Origin: JAVKMO01 sp031539345
GTDB taxonomy: Bacteria; Bacteroidota; Bacteroidia; Chitinophagales; Chitinophagaceae
DNA length: 64,000 nt
Assembly: GCA_031539345.1 (NCBI GenBank)
Contig: JAVKMO010000027.1
Coordinates: 137,687-201,686, forward strand
Direction of reading: 5' to 3'
Shown: piece after piece, positions 1 through 9,126 of the stretch
Layout: the number at the start of each line of letters is the position of its first letter
How positions within the stretch are numbered: the stretch's first letter is position 1
Position numbers and translations under genes: made by a program
The notes under the pieces: generated by a model
Told to the model about the DNA's origin: nothing
The model's input: only the letters and a program-made list of their open reading frames with translations
The model's database searches: none

Positions 1-13
1 GGAGTTGTCGTTT

Positions 14-376
14 TTATAACTTAGATTCTAACTCTTTGATACGCTGTTCAAGGAGGGCTATAATTTTTTCTTTATCCTTATTGGCATTATCTCCAAAATT
101 CATATTGCCAGCAATATGAGCATGAGCATTATTTTGGTTATCTTGAATAATTACTTGACTTTTTTCTCCCAATAACTCAGAAACAGGAATTTGAAATAAA
201 TTAGAAAGTACAAACAGATGCTTAATATCAATAGAGGTTTGACCACTTTCCATTCTATTGTAAGCAGGCTGTGATATATCAAGTGTTTCAGCAACTTCTT
301 CTTGAGATAATTTAGCTTGATTTCTTAACGCTATAAGTTTTGCAGATATTTTTGTATGGATTGGGTGTATTTTCAT
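14..376 (-). CDS. XRE-family HTH transcriptional regulator
   Basis: About 120 residues. An N-terminal helix-turn-helix of the XRE/Cro type (LSQEEVAETLDISQPAYNRM, roughly residues 24-43) is followed by a low-complexity linker (NNAHAHIAGNMNFGD) and a C-terminal helix (EKIIALLEQRIKELESKL) that probably forms a coiled coil for dimerisation. The family binds short inverted repeats and often represses its own gene. I chose the ATG at 376; the frame runs open a further 24 bases to a TTG, but that stretch is occupied by a perfect inverted repeat that looks like an operator. The target genes are unknown; the divergent lipoprotein gene starting at 545 is the nearest candidate. Confidence 0.85.
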   Translation of the reverse strand: MKIHPIHTKISAKLIALRNQAKLSQEEVAETLDISQPAYNRMESGQTSIDIKHLFVLSNLFQIPVSELLGEKSQVIIQDNQNNAHAHIAGNMNFGDNANKDKEKIIALLEQRIKELESKL

Positions 377-377
377 A

Positions 378-402
378 GTTTGTTTTTGTACACAAAACAA
401 AC
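378..402. promoter_or_regulatory. Inverted repeat at the start of the XRE gene, candidate operator
   Basis: Perfect 9-bp arms GTTTGTTTT (378-386) and AAAACAAAC (394-402) are separated by 7 bp, ending one base before the ATG of the minus-strand regulator gene. Position and symmetry are what an autorepressor operator would show. Binding is inferred. Confidence 0.45.
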
Positions 403-544
403 ATTTTTTTGTTTAAAGTAATCTTCGATTATTCCTTAGGGTTATAATTTTTTATAACTGATAATTTTTGTAACTCGTATAGCGGAGTCCATCTTTGCGA
501 AGACAATATTGTCATCACAAACTTATTTTAAAAATTAGTTACCT

Positions 545-1672
545 ATGAAACAAATTTCTTATTGCTTAAACAAAATGCTTTTCTTTGTACTCATTCTTAG
601 TTTAATTTGTGTTGGTTGTAAAAAATATGCAATCCCCAATGCTAACGATATGACACAACCTACAGAAATTATTGAAGCGAGACAATATAGCAATGTGATG
701 GTTATGAATGGACGCTTACGTTTCAATAGTAGAAAAGAAATCGAAAAATTAAAATATGCCATTATGGAAGAAGGTATAGACAAATACATTGCTATATATA
801 AAAATAGTGGACATTGCTCTTTATATGAATACAGCGATTCGGTTATACCACAGAATCAACTTCAATATTTTGGGTGCAAAAGCAATTTAAATGTTGATAG
901 ACCTTTTTTATACTCAGATTTTGCTTCCCCTGATACATATTTAAATTTGATACTTAATACAAACATGGAGGTACAGGTTGGTGATACGCTCTTTCAGATT
1001 ATAAGGGATACCCTTTTTATGTATCAAGACACAGGGAAGACAATATGTATTAATAAATTTCATTTAGAAAATAATGCCATAAAGCTCAATACAATAATTC
1101 CCTCCAATCAAGGAATGTCAAATGCAAGAGTGTCTTTTGGAGGAAAGTATGGTTGGAACAGAAATCTAAAGCAAATCAATTTTGCAGATGGAGTTTTTTC
1201 TGCCCAACATTTTTTAACAGATGTCTATTTTTATAAGTCTGCTGGGGTGGAGAGTTGGTTTGAAAAAAGTAGAAGACGTTGTACTTTTTTTGGTAAGATA
1301 TGTTGGGACTCATGGCAAAAAACAGTTCTTGAAAAAATGGAAATCATTTTTAATGGCACATTGAACATTAATGAACCTTATCATACTGTTCCTGTTTCTT
1401 TACAGTCTTACAAAAAAACTGAAAATAATAGTAGCGGACTTTCGCATTTTTTTCACTTTGGGGCAGAAGTGGGTTATACTTTTAATGGCTCCGTTGGTGG
1501 TTTTCAACAAACAGTTTCTTCTGTACTAAATATTCCTACTACTTATATACCGAATCCATCTTATATTACTGGTGTTCGAGGTAGTAGTGTATCTGTAGAA
1601 TCTTTGACTACTACCCATGTTGTTAAACAAGGTTCTAGTCAACGTGAAATAGTTATCGATTGGAAATGGTAG
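545..1672 (+). CDS. Putative lipoprotein of unknown function
   Basis: 375 residues. The N-terminus has a hydrophobic segment ending in a cysteine (LICVGC, Cys about residue 25), which looks like a lipoprotein signal peptide although the lipobox is not canonical. I do not recognise any domain in the rest. The body is rich in aromatic and polar residues with alternating short hydrophobic runs, as in a beta-rich exported protein, and the C-terminus reads EIVIDWKW. The stop codon overlaps the start of the next gene by a few bases, so the two are probably translated together. Confidence 0.65.
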   Translation: MKQISYCLNKMLFFVLILSLICVGCKKYAIPNANDMTQPTEIIEARQYSNVMVMNGRLRFNSRKEIEKLKYAIMEEGIDKYIAIYKNSGHCSLYEYSDSVIPQNQLQYFGCKSNLNVDRPFLYSDFASPDTYLNLILNTNMEVQVGDTLFQIIRDTLFMYQDTGKTICINKFHLENNAIKLNTIIPSNQGMSNARVSFGGKYGWNRNLKQINFADGVFSAQHFLTDVYFYKSAGVESWFEKSRRRCTFFGKICWDSWQKTVLEKMEIIFNGTLNINEPYHTVPVSLQSYKKTENNSSGLSHFFHFGAEVGYTFNGSVGGFQQTVSSVLNIPTTYIPNPSYITGVRGSSVSVESLTTTHVVKQGSSQREIVIDWKW

Positions 1673-2589
1673 ATCGGCTTTTTCTTTTTGTTGTATTTGC
1701 TTGTATCTCTCTCGGGATACAAGCACAAAATAAACGTGTCATTACCGATGAGCAGATGTATATTTTCCCTGAACAAAAAAGAGTAAATATGCGATTCCAT
1801 GGGCGTGAGGCAAACGACAAGCTGAATAAAGACGGATTACTTATTGCATCAGGAATATTAGAACTTGCGACTGTGTTGACCACGTCTAAAATTAAACCTG
1901 TATCACAAGATATTCAAAAACCACCCACAAAAGTCAATAGCAAAAATTCCAGCTTACTTTTTAACACCGATACAAACTCGTTCGATAGCTTTACCCCTTA
2001 TGCAAGTCTTATTATTGAGGATATGGTTGCCTTTACTGTTTTTGTAAACCCACTCTTCAAACATGGCGGCTTATCTCAATTGACAACTCCCCTTTTTTCT
2101 AACCCCAATCCATTATTAACAATTGGAGGCATTGGGATAGAATCTTTTCATGAAAAGCGAATAGCACATTTATTGGGTCTTAACACTTTTGTTCGCTTGC
2201 ATCAAGATTATTTTTTTGGTGTTCAAAGTGAAAATGCTGATGTAGGAAATGAGTCCAAACAAATTGTGTACGCCAATACTGGAGTAATTTTAAAAAGATA
2301 TTACAACGAACATCAACGCTATCAAAAACATAAAAACATAAGGAATAATGCCTCAAATTATTATGCTATAAGCATACAAGGATTTACTCCACAACTTTTT
2401 TCTACGGGAGATTTAAGGATAGAAAAACGTGATTGGAGTTTACTTACAAGCGTACATTATGGATTGCAAAGAACCTTGGGAAAGGCTTATTTATTGGGCT
2501 TAGATGCCAGTGTTGGGGCTTATTACAAAAACGGCATACTATCACCGAGTCTTTCTATCGGGGGTAGTTTTAGTTATATCAAAAATTGA
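1666..2589 (+). CDS. Exported protein of unknown function, coupled to the upstream lipoprotein
   Basis: 307 residues from the ATG at 1666, which overlaps the upstream stop by 7 bases. The first 21 residues (MVDRLFLFVVFACISLGIQAQ) are a good Sec signal peptide with cleavage after AQA-like IQAQ. The remainder contains stretches such as GLDASVGAYYKNGILSPSLS and GGSFSYIKN at the C-terminus, the alternating pattern and terminal region typical of an outer-membrane beta-barrel or a conjugation-type surface protein. No family recognised. The overlap suggests it works with the lipoprotein, for example at the outer membrane; this is inference. Confidence 0.65.
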   Translation: MVDRLFLFVVFACISLGIQAQNKRVITDEQMYIFPEQKRVNMRFHGREANDKLNKDGLLIASGILELATVLTTSKIKPVSQDIQKPPTKVNSKNSSLLFNTDTNSFDSFTPYASLIIEDMVAFTVFVNPLFKHGGLSQLTTPLFSNPNPLLTIGGIGIESFHEKRIAHLLGLNTFVRLHQDYFFGVQSENADVGNESKQIVYANTGVILKRYYNEHQRYQKHKNIRNNASNYYAISIQGFTPQLFSTGDLRIEKRDWSLLTSVHYGLQRTLGKAYLLGLDASVGAYYKNGILSPSLSIGGSFSYIKN

Positions 2590-2766
2590 GCCATGTAAAT
2601 ATTTTGTGGTAAACAATTACAAGAAATCCAATCAATACACGGCATTCAAACGCAAATGGATAAACTCAAATCATTATCATTGGAGATATAACCCATAGAA
2701 ACTAAATTGAATATGGGTTTACAAAAAAATTACTAATGTGCCATTTGAATCAATAGAAAAATAGAT

Positions 2767-4146
2767 TTAAAACATGGCTTTATAGAGTTCTTCAACTTTT
2801 GCAAAAGCAATAATTTTAATTTTAAAAGTTGTTTGTTGTAGTCCTTTGAGATTATATTTTGAAATGACAATTTTTTCAAATCCTAATTTTTGTGCTTCTG
2901 CAATTCTTTGTTCTATGCGGCCTACCGCACGTATTTCTCCACTCAACCCCACTTCGCCAACAAAGCAAGTTTTTGTATTGATAATTTTATCTTCTAACGA
3001 TGACAACAAAGCCACCACTACAGCCAAATCAACCGAAGGGTCTTCAATACGAATACCGCCAACAATATTTACAAATACGTCTTTATTGCTAATGGCAAAT
3101 CCGCCTCGCTTTTCTAAAACGGCTAATAACAATTGTAATTTACGCAAATCAAATCCATTGACTGTGCGTTGTGGAGACGCATAAACAGAGCCGGTTACAA
3201 GTGCTTGAATTTCTACCAACATTGGGCGTATGCCTTCTATTGTTGCAGCAATTGCCGTTCCGCTATAACTCTCTTCTTTTGATGAAAGAAAAATATCCGA
3301 AGGATTAGCAACAGGGCTTAATCCGTTATCTTTCATTTCATAAATGCCAATTTCAGCATTTGAACCAAAACGATTTTTTAGTGTACGAATAATTCTAAAT
3401 GTATAATGGCGATCGCCTTCAAATTGTAAAACCGTATCAACAATATGTTCTAAAATTTTTGGTCCTGCAATGTTGCCATCTTTATTGATATGACCAATTA
3501 AAAATACAGGCGTGTCGGTTTCTTTAGCAAAGCGTTGAAACTCTGCAGCCGTTTCTTTGATTTGTGTAATGCTTCCTGGACTTGATTCTACAAAAGGAGA
3601 GAACATTGTTTGAATAGAGTCTACGATGATGATGTCAGGCTTTATTTTTTTAATTTCTTGAAAAATAATTTGTGTTGAAATTTCAGTTAATAGATAAAAA
3701 TTGTCATTGCTTAAACTAATTCGTTCAGCACGTATTTTAATTTGCTTGCTACTTTCTTCACCGCTGATATAGAGCGTTTTTTTTGTTTTTAAAAGCAAGG
3801 CGGTTTGTAAAAATAAGGTTGATTTTCCAATGCCAGGTTCGCCAGCAATCAATACAACACTGCCCAAAACAATACCTCCGCCAAGCACACGATTAAATTC
3901 TTCATCTTGCGTTACAATTCGTTCTTCGGCAATATTTTCAACTTCATGGAGTTGAATTGTGCGCTGATTTTTTCTTGGTCCATCGCTATCATATTCTTCT
4001 TTCCAATTTGTTTTTTGAGCAATGTTTTTTTCTACAATTTCTTCTACAAATGTATTCCAAGCATTGCAAGAAGGACATTTTCCAAGCCACTTTGGACTTT
4101 CGTTGCCGCATTGTTTACAAAAAAAAGTTGTTTTAATTTTACTCAT
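2767..4146 (-). CDS. radA: DNA repair protein RadA
   Basis: 459 residues, the normal length. RadA is a RecA-related ATPase that drives branch migration during recombinational repair. Visible features in order: C4 zinc finger (Cys10, Cys13, Cys24, Cys27), Walker A GEPGIGKST (about residues 102-110), Walker B IIIVDS, the RadA-specific KNRFG motif, and a C-terminal Lon-protease-like domain (VGGIRIEDPSVDLAVVVALLSS). The GNAT gene lies 10 bases upstream on the same strand, so the two may be co-transcribed with aroA. Confidence 0.97.
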   Translation of the reverse strand: MSKIKTTFFCKQCGNESPKWLGKCPSCNAWNTFVEEIVEKNIAQKTNWKEEYDSDGPRKNQRTIQLHEVENIAEERIVTQDEEFNRVLGGGIVLGSVVLIAGEPGIGKSTLFLQTALLLKTKKTLYISGEESSKQIKIRAERISLSNDNFYLLTEISTQIIFQEIKKIKPDIIIVDSIQTMFSPFVESSPGSITQIKETAAEFQRFAKETDTPVFLIGHINKDGNIAGPKILEHIVDTVLQFEGDRHYTFRIIRTLKNRFGSNAEIGIYEMKDNGLSPVANPSDIFLSSKEESYSGTAIAATIEGIRPMLVEIQALVTGSVYASPQRTVNGFDLRKLQLLLAVLEKRGGFAISNKDVFVNIVGGIRIEDPSVDLAVVVALLSSLEDKIINTKTCFVGEVGLSGEIRAVGRIEQRIAEAQKLGFEKIVISKYNLKGLQQTTFKIKIIAFAKVEELYKAMF

Positions 4147-4156
4147 GAATTTTATT

Positions 4157-4669
4157 TTAAGGCAATATTTTTTCTAACACATAATCGTCCATAATAAAAC
4201 CGTTTCCAATTTGCAACACTTCTTCTTTCAACACGTGAAAACCGTTTTTTTTGTAAAAAGCAATTGCATTGCTGTTGTATTTATTAACGTTTAACACGAT
4301 GCGATTCATGTTTTGTTGTTGTAAAAGAAAAACTAAATGTTGTAATAATTTTTTTCCTACCCCTTGACCTAAAAAAGAGGGTAGTATGTAAAGTTTATTC
4401 AATTTGGCTTTTTGTTGTTCTGTCGTTTGGCTGTAACTCATATAACCAATCGCTTTATGATTGAACCGTGCGATATAAAAAAATTCTTCACCACCAAGCA
4501 TCTTGTTGTTTAATCCTACAGCATCGTACCATAAATTGAGCATATACGTGATTTGTTCTTGAGATAAAATGGTGGAATAAGTAACAGCCCAAGAATCATA
4601 AGCAATGGCAATAATGTCAGCAATATCTTGTGTTGTAGCATTTTTAATTTGTATTGACGCATTTTCCAT
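4157..4669 (-). CDS. GNAT family N-acetyltransferase
   Basis: 170 residues. GCN5-related fold: the acetyl-CoA pyrophosphate-binding motif A is seen as LPSFLGQGVGKKLLQHLV (Q/RxxGxG/A form), followed by LNVNKYNSNAIAFYKKNGF, the classical beta5-alpha4 signature. The acceptor substrate (amino group of a small molecule or protein) cannot be told from sequence. It sits between aroA (17 bases upstream) and radA (10 bases downstream) on the same strand, an operon-like spacing with no obvious functional theme. Confidence 0.9.
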   Translation of the reverse strand: MENASIQIKNATTQDIADIIAIAYDSWAVTYSTILSQEQITYMLNLWYDAVGLNNKMLGGEEFFYIARFNHKAIGYMSYSQTTEQQKAKLNKLYILPSFLGQGVGKKLLQHLVFLLQQQNMNRIVLNVNKYNSNAIAFYKKNGFHVLKEEVLQIGNGFIMDDYVLEKILP

Positions 4670-4686
4670 TTTCTCTTATTTGCATT

Positions 4687-5964
4687 TTATGTCAGTTCAA
4701 TTTGACAGCCTAATTGTTGCATATCAGCATAAAAATTAGGATAAGATTTGTCGATTGCTTCGGCATGTTCAATGTCAATTTTTTCTTCACAATTTAAAGC
4801 TGCCAAAGTCAGTGCCATGGCAATACGATGGTCATGGTGAGAATTGACAATCACATTTCCTTTTGGTTTTTTTGTACTTCCTTCAATGAACATTTCGTCT
4901 TCTTGAAGGTGAATTTGATAACCTAATTTTTGAAATTCGCTTTGTAAGGTGAGTCCTCTATTGCTTTCTTTAAATTGTAAACGATGAACACCTTTGAGTT
5001 TTGTTACTCCTTGACAACGCACAGCCAGAGCCACTAAAGGAGGAAATAAATCAGGACAATCGGTAGCGTCAAATTCAAATGCGTTGAGTTGGTTGGGGCT
5101 TACACAAATTGTATTGTTTGTGAATACAATATTTGCACCTGCATTGCGTATCGCTTCCATAATTTTTTTATCCCCTTGAGAAGACATCAAATCTAAATCT
5201 GTAACACTTACACTTCCATTGATTGCACCAGCGACTAATAAAAATGCACCACCACTCCAATCTCCTTCAACATGATAAGTATTGACAGGCGAAAATTGTT
5301 GTTCTGGTGTAAAGAAAAATTGTTTGTATTGATCGTGTTGAATGGTAATGCCAAAATGATGTAATAAAGACAAACTCAAATCAATATAAGGCTTACTTTT
5401 TAAGTCTTTTACTGTAATGATGATGGTTTCTTTTTTTTCTGTTGCGGCAAAAGCGAAGAGCAAACCGGTTAAAAATTGTGAACTTAATGATCCATCAATT
5501 GTAATATTTTTAGCTTGTAAAACACCTTGAATATGTAAGGGCAAATGACCTGCTTGACTTTTGATGGTAACGTCAAGTGCAGGAAAAATTTCATCAAAGA
5601 AATTCATTGGCCTTGTATTTAAAGACCCTTCGCCCGTAACGATTATTTCTTTTGAAGACAAGGCAACAAGAGGGGTAAACATTCTCATGCTTAGTCCAGA
5701 TTCTCCACAGTGAATTTTATTATTCATTGGTTGTACGCCTTTGCTTTCGATGCAAATTTGTTCCGTTGTGGCAGATGCAATTGTTGCACCTAATGCTTGG
5801 ATAATACTTAATGCAGCTTTGTCATCATTTGAAATTCCAGGGTGCGTGATGGTTGTTTTTCCTTTGCATAATAATGCTAATGCACACGCTCTTTGCATTG
5901 CACTTTTAGAAGGCGGTGCACTGACAAAGCCAGACAATTGTGAAGGATAAATGGTTGCTTTCAA
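4687..5964 (-). CDS. aroA: 3-phosphoshikimate 1-carboxyvinyltransferase (EPSP synthase)
   Basis: 425 residues. Catalyses the sixth step of the shikimate pathway, joining shikimate 3-phosphate and phosphoenolpyruvate. Motifs: PPSKSAMQRA near the N-terminus (phosphate-binding Lys/Ser), GESGLSMRMFTPL, and FKESNRG, the counterpart of the family KESDR signature. NSHHDHRIAMALTLA near the C-terminus matches the conserved DHRxAM segment. No ATG lies in frame between the upstream stop and the conserved N-terminus; the start appears to be TTG at 5964 (MKATIYPSQLSGFVSAPPSK), which aligns well with Bacteroidota homologues as I know them. Confidence 0.96.
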   Translation of the reverse strand: MKATIYPSQLSGFVSAPPSKSAMQRACALALLCKGKTTITHPGISNDDKAALSIIQALGATIASATTEQICIESKGVQPMNNKIHCGESGLSMRMFTPLVALSSKEIIVTGEGSLNTRPMNFFDEIFPALDVTIKSQAGHLPLHIQGVLQAKNITIDGSLSSQFLTGLLFAFAATEKKETIIITVKDLKSKPYIDLSLSLLHHFGITIQHDQYKQFFFTPEQQFSPVNTYHVEGDWSGGAFLLVAGAINGSVSVTDLDLMSSQGDKKIMEAIRNAGANIVFTNNTICVSPNQLNAFEFDATDCPDLFPPLVALAVRCQGVTKLKGVHRLQFKESNRGLTLQSEFQKLGYQIHLQEDEMFIEGSTKKPKGNVIVNSHHDHRIAMALTLAALNCEEKIDIEHAEAIDKSYPNFYADMQQLGCQIELT

Positions 5965-6118
5965 AATGATTTTTGGAATAATATGGATGAATAAAAAAAC
6001 GAAAAAAGAAGAATGTCGTCAATAATAACATTGCCTTGCGTTCAAAAAAAAGAAATATGATTACTCGAAAAGGGTAATCTTGAACGTCATTTCTACAATT
6101 TAAAAAATTATACTTAGC

Positions 6119-6826
6119 ATGATTCTAGCAGAAAACCCAAATCCTTTATTTCCAATTTTTTTACGCTTAGAAAAATTTCATTTACTCGTTGTGGGTGCGG
6201 GGGCAATTGCGTTAGAAAAATTGCAAGTTGTTTTGAGCCATTCCCCTCAAACAAAAATAACGATTGTGGGGATTACAATTTCAGACCAAATTGTTGCCTT
6301 GGCAAGTCAATACCCTACAATTATTCTCAAAACAAAACCATTTGAGATGACAGATACAAATGGTATCTACATTGCTATTGTTGCCATTAACGATGAAGTT
6401 GTGAGCAAAGAAATTGCAACCATAATTCAAGCGAAAAAAATTTTATGCAACGTAGCCGATAAACCAAATTCTTGCGATTTTTATTTGGGGTCTATTGTTC
6501 AAAAAGGGCAACTCAAAATCGCCATTTCTACAAATGGAAAATCGCCCACACTTGCCAAACGCATGAAGGAATTATTCTATGAAATTATCCCAGACGATAT
6601 TGATATTTCAATTACTCAATTACAACAAGCGAGGCAAAAATTAAAAGGCGATTTTACGCATAAAGTAAACGCTTTGAATTATCTTACGAAAGATTTTATT
6701 TGGCATCAAAGCACAGAAAAAAATCATACAGAAAAAAAATGGAAACGCATTGCACTCATTTTAATCGTTGCATTATGTTGTATGACGATTGCAAATTTTC
6801 TGATTTTACGAAGCTGTTGCCTATAA
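6119..6826 (+). CDS. Precorrin-2 dehydrogenase/siroheme synthase-like protein with C-terminal membrane segment
   Basis: 235 residues. The N-terminal Rossmann domain (LLVVGAGAIALEKLQVVL) followed by CNVADKPNSCDFYLGSIVQKGQLKIAISTNGKSPTLA matches the CysG N-terminal / Met8 / SirC family, which oxidises precorrin-2 to sirohydrochlorin with NAD and can insert iron. The diagnostic ISTNGKSPTLAKRMK loop is present. The final ~25 residues (IALILIVALCCMTIANFLIL) form one hydrophobic helix, so the protein is predicted to be membrane-tethered. No uroporphyrinogen methyltransferase or sulfite reductase gene is adjacent in this window. Divergent from aroA. Confidence 0.85.
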   Translation: MILAENPNPLFPIFLRLEKFHLLVVGAGAIALEKLQVVLSHSPQTKITIVGITISDQIVALASQYPTIILKTKPFEMTDTNGIYIAIVAINDEVVSKEIATIIQAKKILCNVADKPNSCDFYLGSIVQKGQLKIAISTNGKSPTLAKRMKELFYEIIPDDIDISITQLQQARQKLKGDFTHKVNALNYLTKDFIWHQSTEKNHTEKKWKRIALILIVALCCMTIANFLILRSCCL

Positions 6827-6895
6827 CGAAGCACGTCTTTTTATTTATTGACTAACAAAAATATATCTCAAATGCCATCTTAAAAAACACATTTT

Positions 6896-7327
6896 ATGAA
6901 ATCATCGCAACTGTATCCATGCCTTTGGTTTGACGGACAAGCTAAAGAAGCCGCGACTTATTATTGTTCCATTTTTGAGTCGTCTCGTATTCTTTCAGAA
7001 AACCCAATGGCGGTCATTTTTGAACTCAATGAAAATAAATTTATGGCACTGAACGGAGGTCCAGAATATCAGTTTTCTCCAGCAACATCATTTGTGGTAC
7101 AATGTGAAACGCAAGCAGAAATTGATCATTATTGGACGCAATTAGGCGAAGGAGGAAAATATAATAAGTGCGGTTGGTTAACAGATAAATTTGGTGTCTC
7201 GTGGCAAATTGTTCCGAGTATTTTAGGCACGTTAATGTCTAACCCAATTACAGCACCCAAAGCCATGTATGCTTTTATGCAAATGAAAAAATTTGATATT
7301 GCAGCATTATTGAAAGCCGCTGAATAA
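6896..7327 (+). CDS. VOC family protein (PhnB / 3-demethylubiquinone methyltransferase-like fold)
   Basis: 143 residues. Short glyoxalase-fold protein. The start YPCLWFDGQAKEAATYYCSIF and the end NKCGWLTDKFGVSWQIVPSIL are the hallmark ends of the PF06983-type family. Many members carry names taken from methyltransferases but have no methyltransferase domain; the biochemical role is generally unknown. Stand-alone gene between the siroheme-type gene and the membrane glycosyltransferase. Confidence 0.85.
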   Translation: MKSSQLYPCLWFDGQAKEAATYYCSIFESSRILSENPMAVIFELNENKFMALNGGPEYQFSPATSFVVQCETQAEIDHYWTQLGEGGKYNKCGWLTDKFGVSWQIVPSILGTLMSNPITAPKAMYAFMQMKKFDIAALLKAAE

Positions 7328-7403
7328 TAATTTACACATCACGAAAATGATTTTCATCTTTTAATAAATTGATTACTCATTCACCCAATTCTAACATTTT
7401 GAT

Positions 7404-9125
7404 ATGCCTTTTATCTTGTTGATTTCTTTTGTCAAACGCTTTAAATATCTCTTCATTTTTTTAGGAATAGACTTTCTGCTCAATTTTATTCAAGCCTATT
7501 ATACTGAACTAACTTCAGAAGAAATTTATTTATACGTTACACATACCAGGCAATTCAGATGGGCTTACATAGAAATGCCGCCTCTCCTTCCCATGAGTAT
7601 ACAAGGTGGAGTTTTTTTATTGGGTAAAACGCCTATAGGCATACGATTTTTAACGATTTTGTTTTTATTATTTACAAAAATCATCTTAGCTATTGTATTA
7701 AAAGTCAAAGACAGTAAACAAGAACAATATCAATTTTTATTGTTGTGTTTTTCTCTTCTTATTCTTAACGTCATTGGCGTTTATCTCTCTGAATATGTTT
7801 TTTTGCTTTTCTTTTTTAGTCTCTTTTTACTTGCCTATGAACATCTTTTACAACAAGACTTTCACACCAAATATTTCCCTTTATATATATTGTCTTTAGT
7901 CGGCATTTTGTATAGCTCTTATTGGGGTATTTTTTTGTTTTTGATTGTTATTGTTTATACATCTTGGCATAAAATATATCGAAAAAAAATGTTGATAGCG
8001 GGATGTATTTCTCTGCTTTTTTTTCTGCCTGTGATCAATTGGCTGCATCTTAATCAAAACTATGTTTATGATTTTTTTACTGATAAAATAGGTTCTAATT
8101 TGAGCGTTCGTAAATTCATTTATTCCATTTTACTATTACTTTTTTTTCAAGGCGGTTTGTTAATATGGTTCATGAGTATTCGCAGTGCGATAAAAAAAGA
8201 AAGTCTTCCAAAATCTCTTTTTGAAATTACGTTTATTGTTCTTGTTGTTTTTACGGTATCGATTATTTCAATCAGTCCTTTTTATTCCTTTAGGCTTGAT
8301 GTTTACGCTCTATGTAGCATTCCTTTAATCATTTTGCTATATCCTTGTACAGCTTATTTGCATCGTTTTCGATATTGGTTAAAAGTCAATTTTGTTTTGT
8401 TTTTATTTTTGACCTTATGCTTTAGAATGCTGACACGCTATCATGAACGATTGATTAAACGCAACAAAATGACGCTGAATGAAAAAGAAGTTTCCTTCCT
8501 TCACGTGCTTATTCCTCGTGCTAATCTTCACTTTTTAAATGCACCTTATTTAAGTTCACTGTATAGTTTTTACAACAATCAAAAGGTCTTTAATATAGCC
8601 ACAGATGACGATTATATTTCACAATATGAAATCTTTAATCCGCCTTATTTATACTTACATAAGGACATTTATTTTGTTACTGATAAACCTCGATACGCAC
8701 AACAATGGGATACGGTTTTTTTCAAAAATCAAAACGTTTATTACAAACACATTATAGATTTTATCTATTGGAAAGACTGTCAAATCAATAATATTAAACA
8801 ACTCAAAAAAGACGATTCGCTACAAATAGAATGGACATTGAAAACACCGGTTTATCTTACAGATGCAGACGTTCAAAAAGCTCAATTTTCAGCCTATTCT
8901 TATGCTCATCGAACGGTACAAAAAAAATACCACATTCCTCATGTCGTTGTCGACAAACTCGAACCACATTTGTACAAAATCACAACTGCTCCCATTTCTA
9001 TCGACACGTTATTGAATTTGTTTCACGAATTGAAAGAACAAAAAATAGGCTTTTCGGTTTTACAAAATGAGAATTTATATTATTTCAATTCTCCCATTAT
9101 TCAGGCAACACAAATAGGTTTGTGA
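7404..9125 (+). CDS. Multi-spanning membrane protein, probable GT39/ArnT-like glycosyltransferase
   Basis: 573 residues. About ten predicted transmembrane helices in the first ~350 residues, with a loop containing LTSEEIYLYVTHTRQFRWAY after the first helix; in GT-C enzymes of the PMT/ArnT class this loop carries the catalytic acidic residue, and the following PLLPMSIQG is like the conserved P-P-L segment (MPPLLPMSIQ). The C-terminal ~200 residues are soluble and probably periplasmic. Such enzymes move a sugar from a polyprenyl-phosphate carrier. The next gene begins 1 base after the stop, so the two are co-translated. Confidence 0.75.
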   Translation: MPFILLISFVKRFKYLFIFLGIDFLLNFIQAYYTELTSEEIYLYVTHTRQFRWAYIEMPPLLPMSIQGGVFLLGKTPIGIRFLTILFLLFTKIILAIVLKVKDSKQEQYQFLLLCFSLLILNVIGVYLSEYVFLLFFFSLFLLAYEHLLQQDFHTKYFPLYILSLVGILYSSYWGIFLFLIVIVYTSWHKIYRKKMLIAGCISLLFFLPVINWLHLNQNYVYDFFTDKIGSNLSVRKFIYSILLLLFFQGGLLIWFMSIRSAIKKESLPKSLFEITFIVLVVFTVSIISISPFYSFRLDVYALCSIPLIILLYPCTAYLHRFRYWLKVNFVLFLFLTLCFRMLTRYHERLIKRNKMTLNEKEVSFLHVLIPRANLHFLNAPYLSSLYSFYNNQKVFNIATDDDYISQYEIFNPPYLYLHKDIYFVTDKPRYAQQWDTVFFKNQNVYYKHIIDFIYWKDCQINNIKQLKKDDSLQIEWTLKTPVYLTDADVQKAQFSAYSYAHRTVQKKYHIPHVVVDKLEPHLYKITTAPISIDTLLNLFHELKEQKIGFSVLQNENLYYFNSPIIQATQIGL

Positions 9126-9126
9126 T

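Noticed and set aside
2602..2690. Helical-looking tail (KQLQEIQSIHGIQTQMDKLK) after the second exported-protein gene
   Set aside because: No start codon in frame; it may be a fragment of a lost gene but is too short to support. The nearby inverted repeat AACCCATA/TATGGGTT (2690-2719) has no T run and was not called a terminator.
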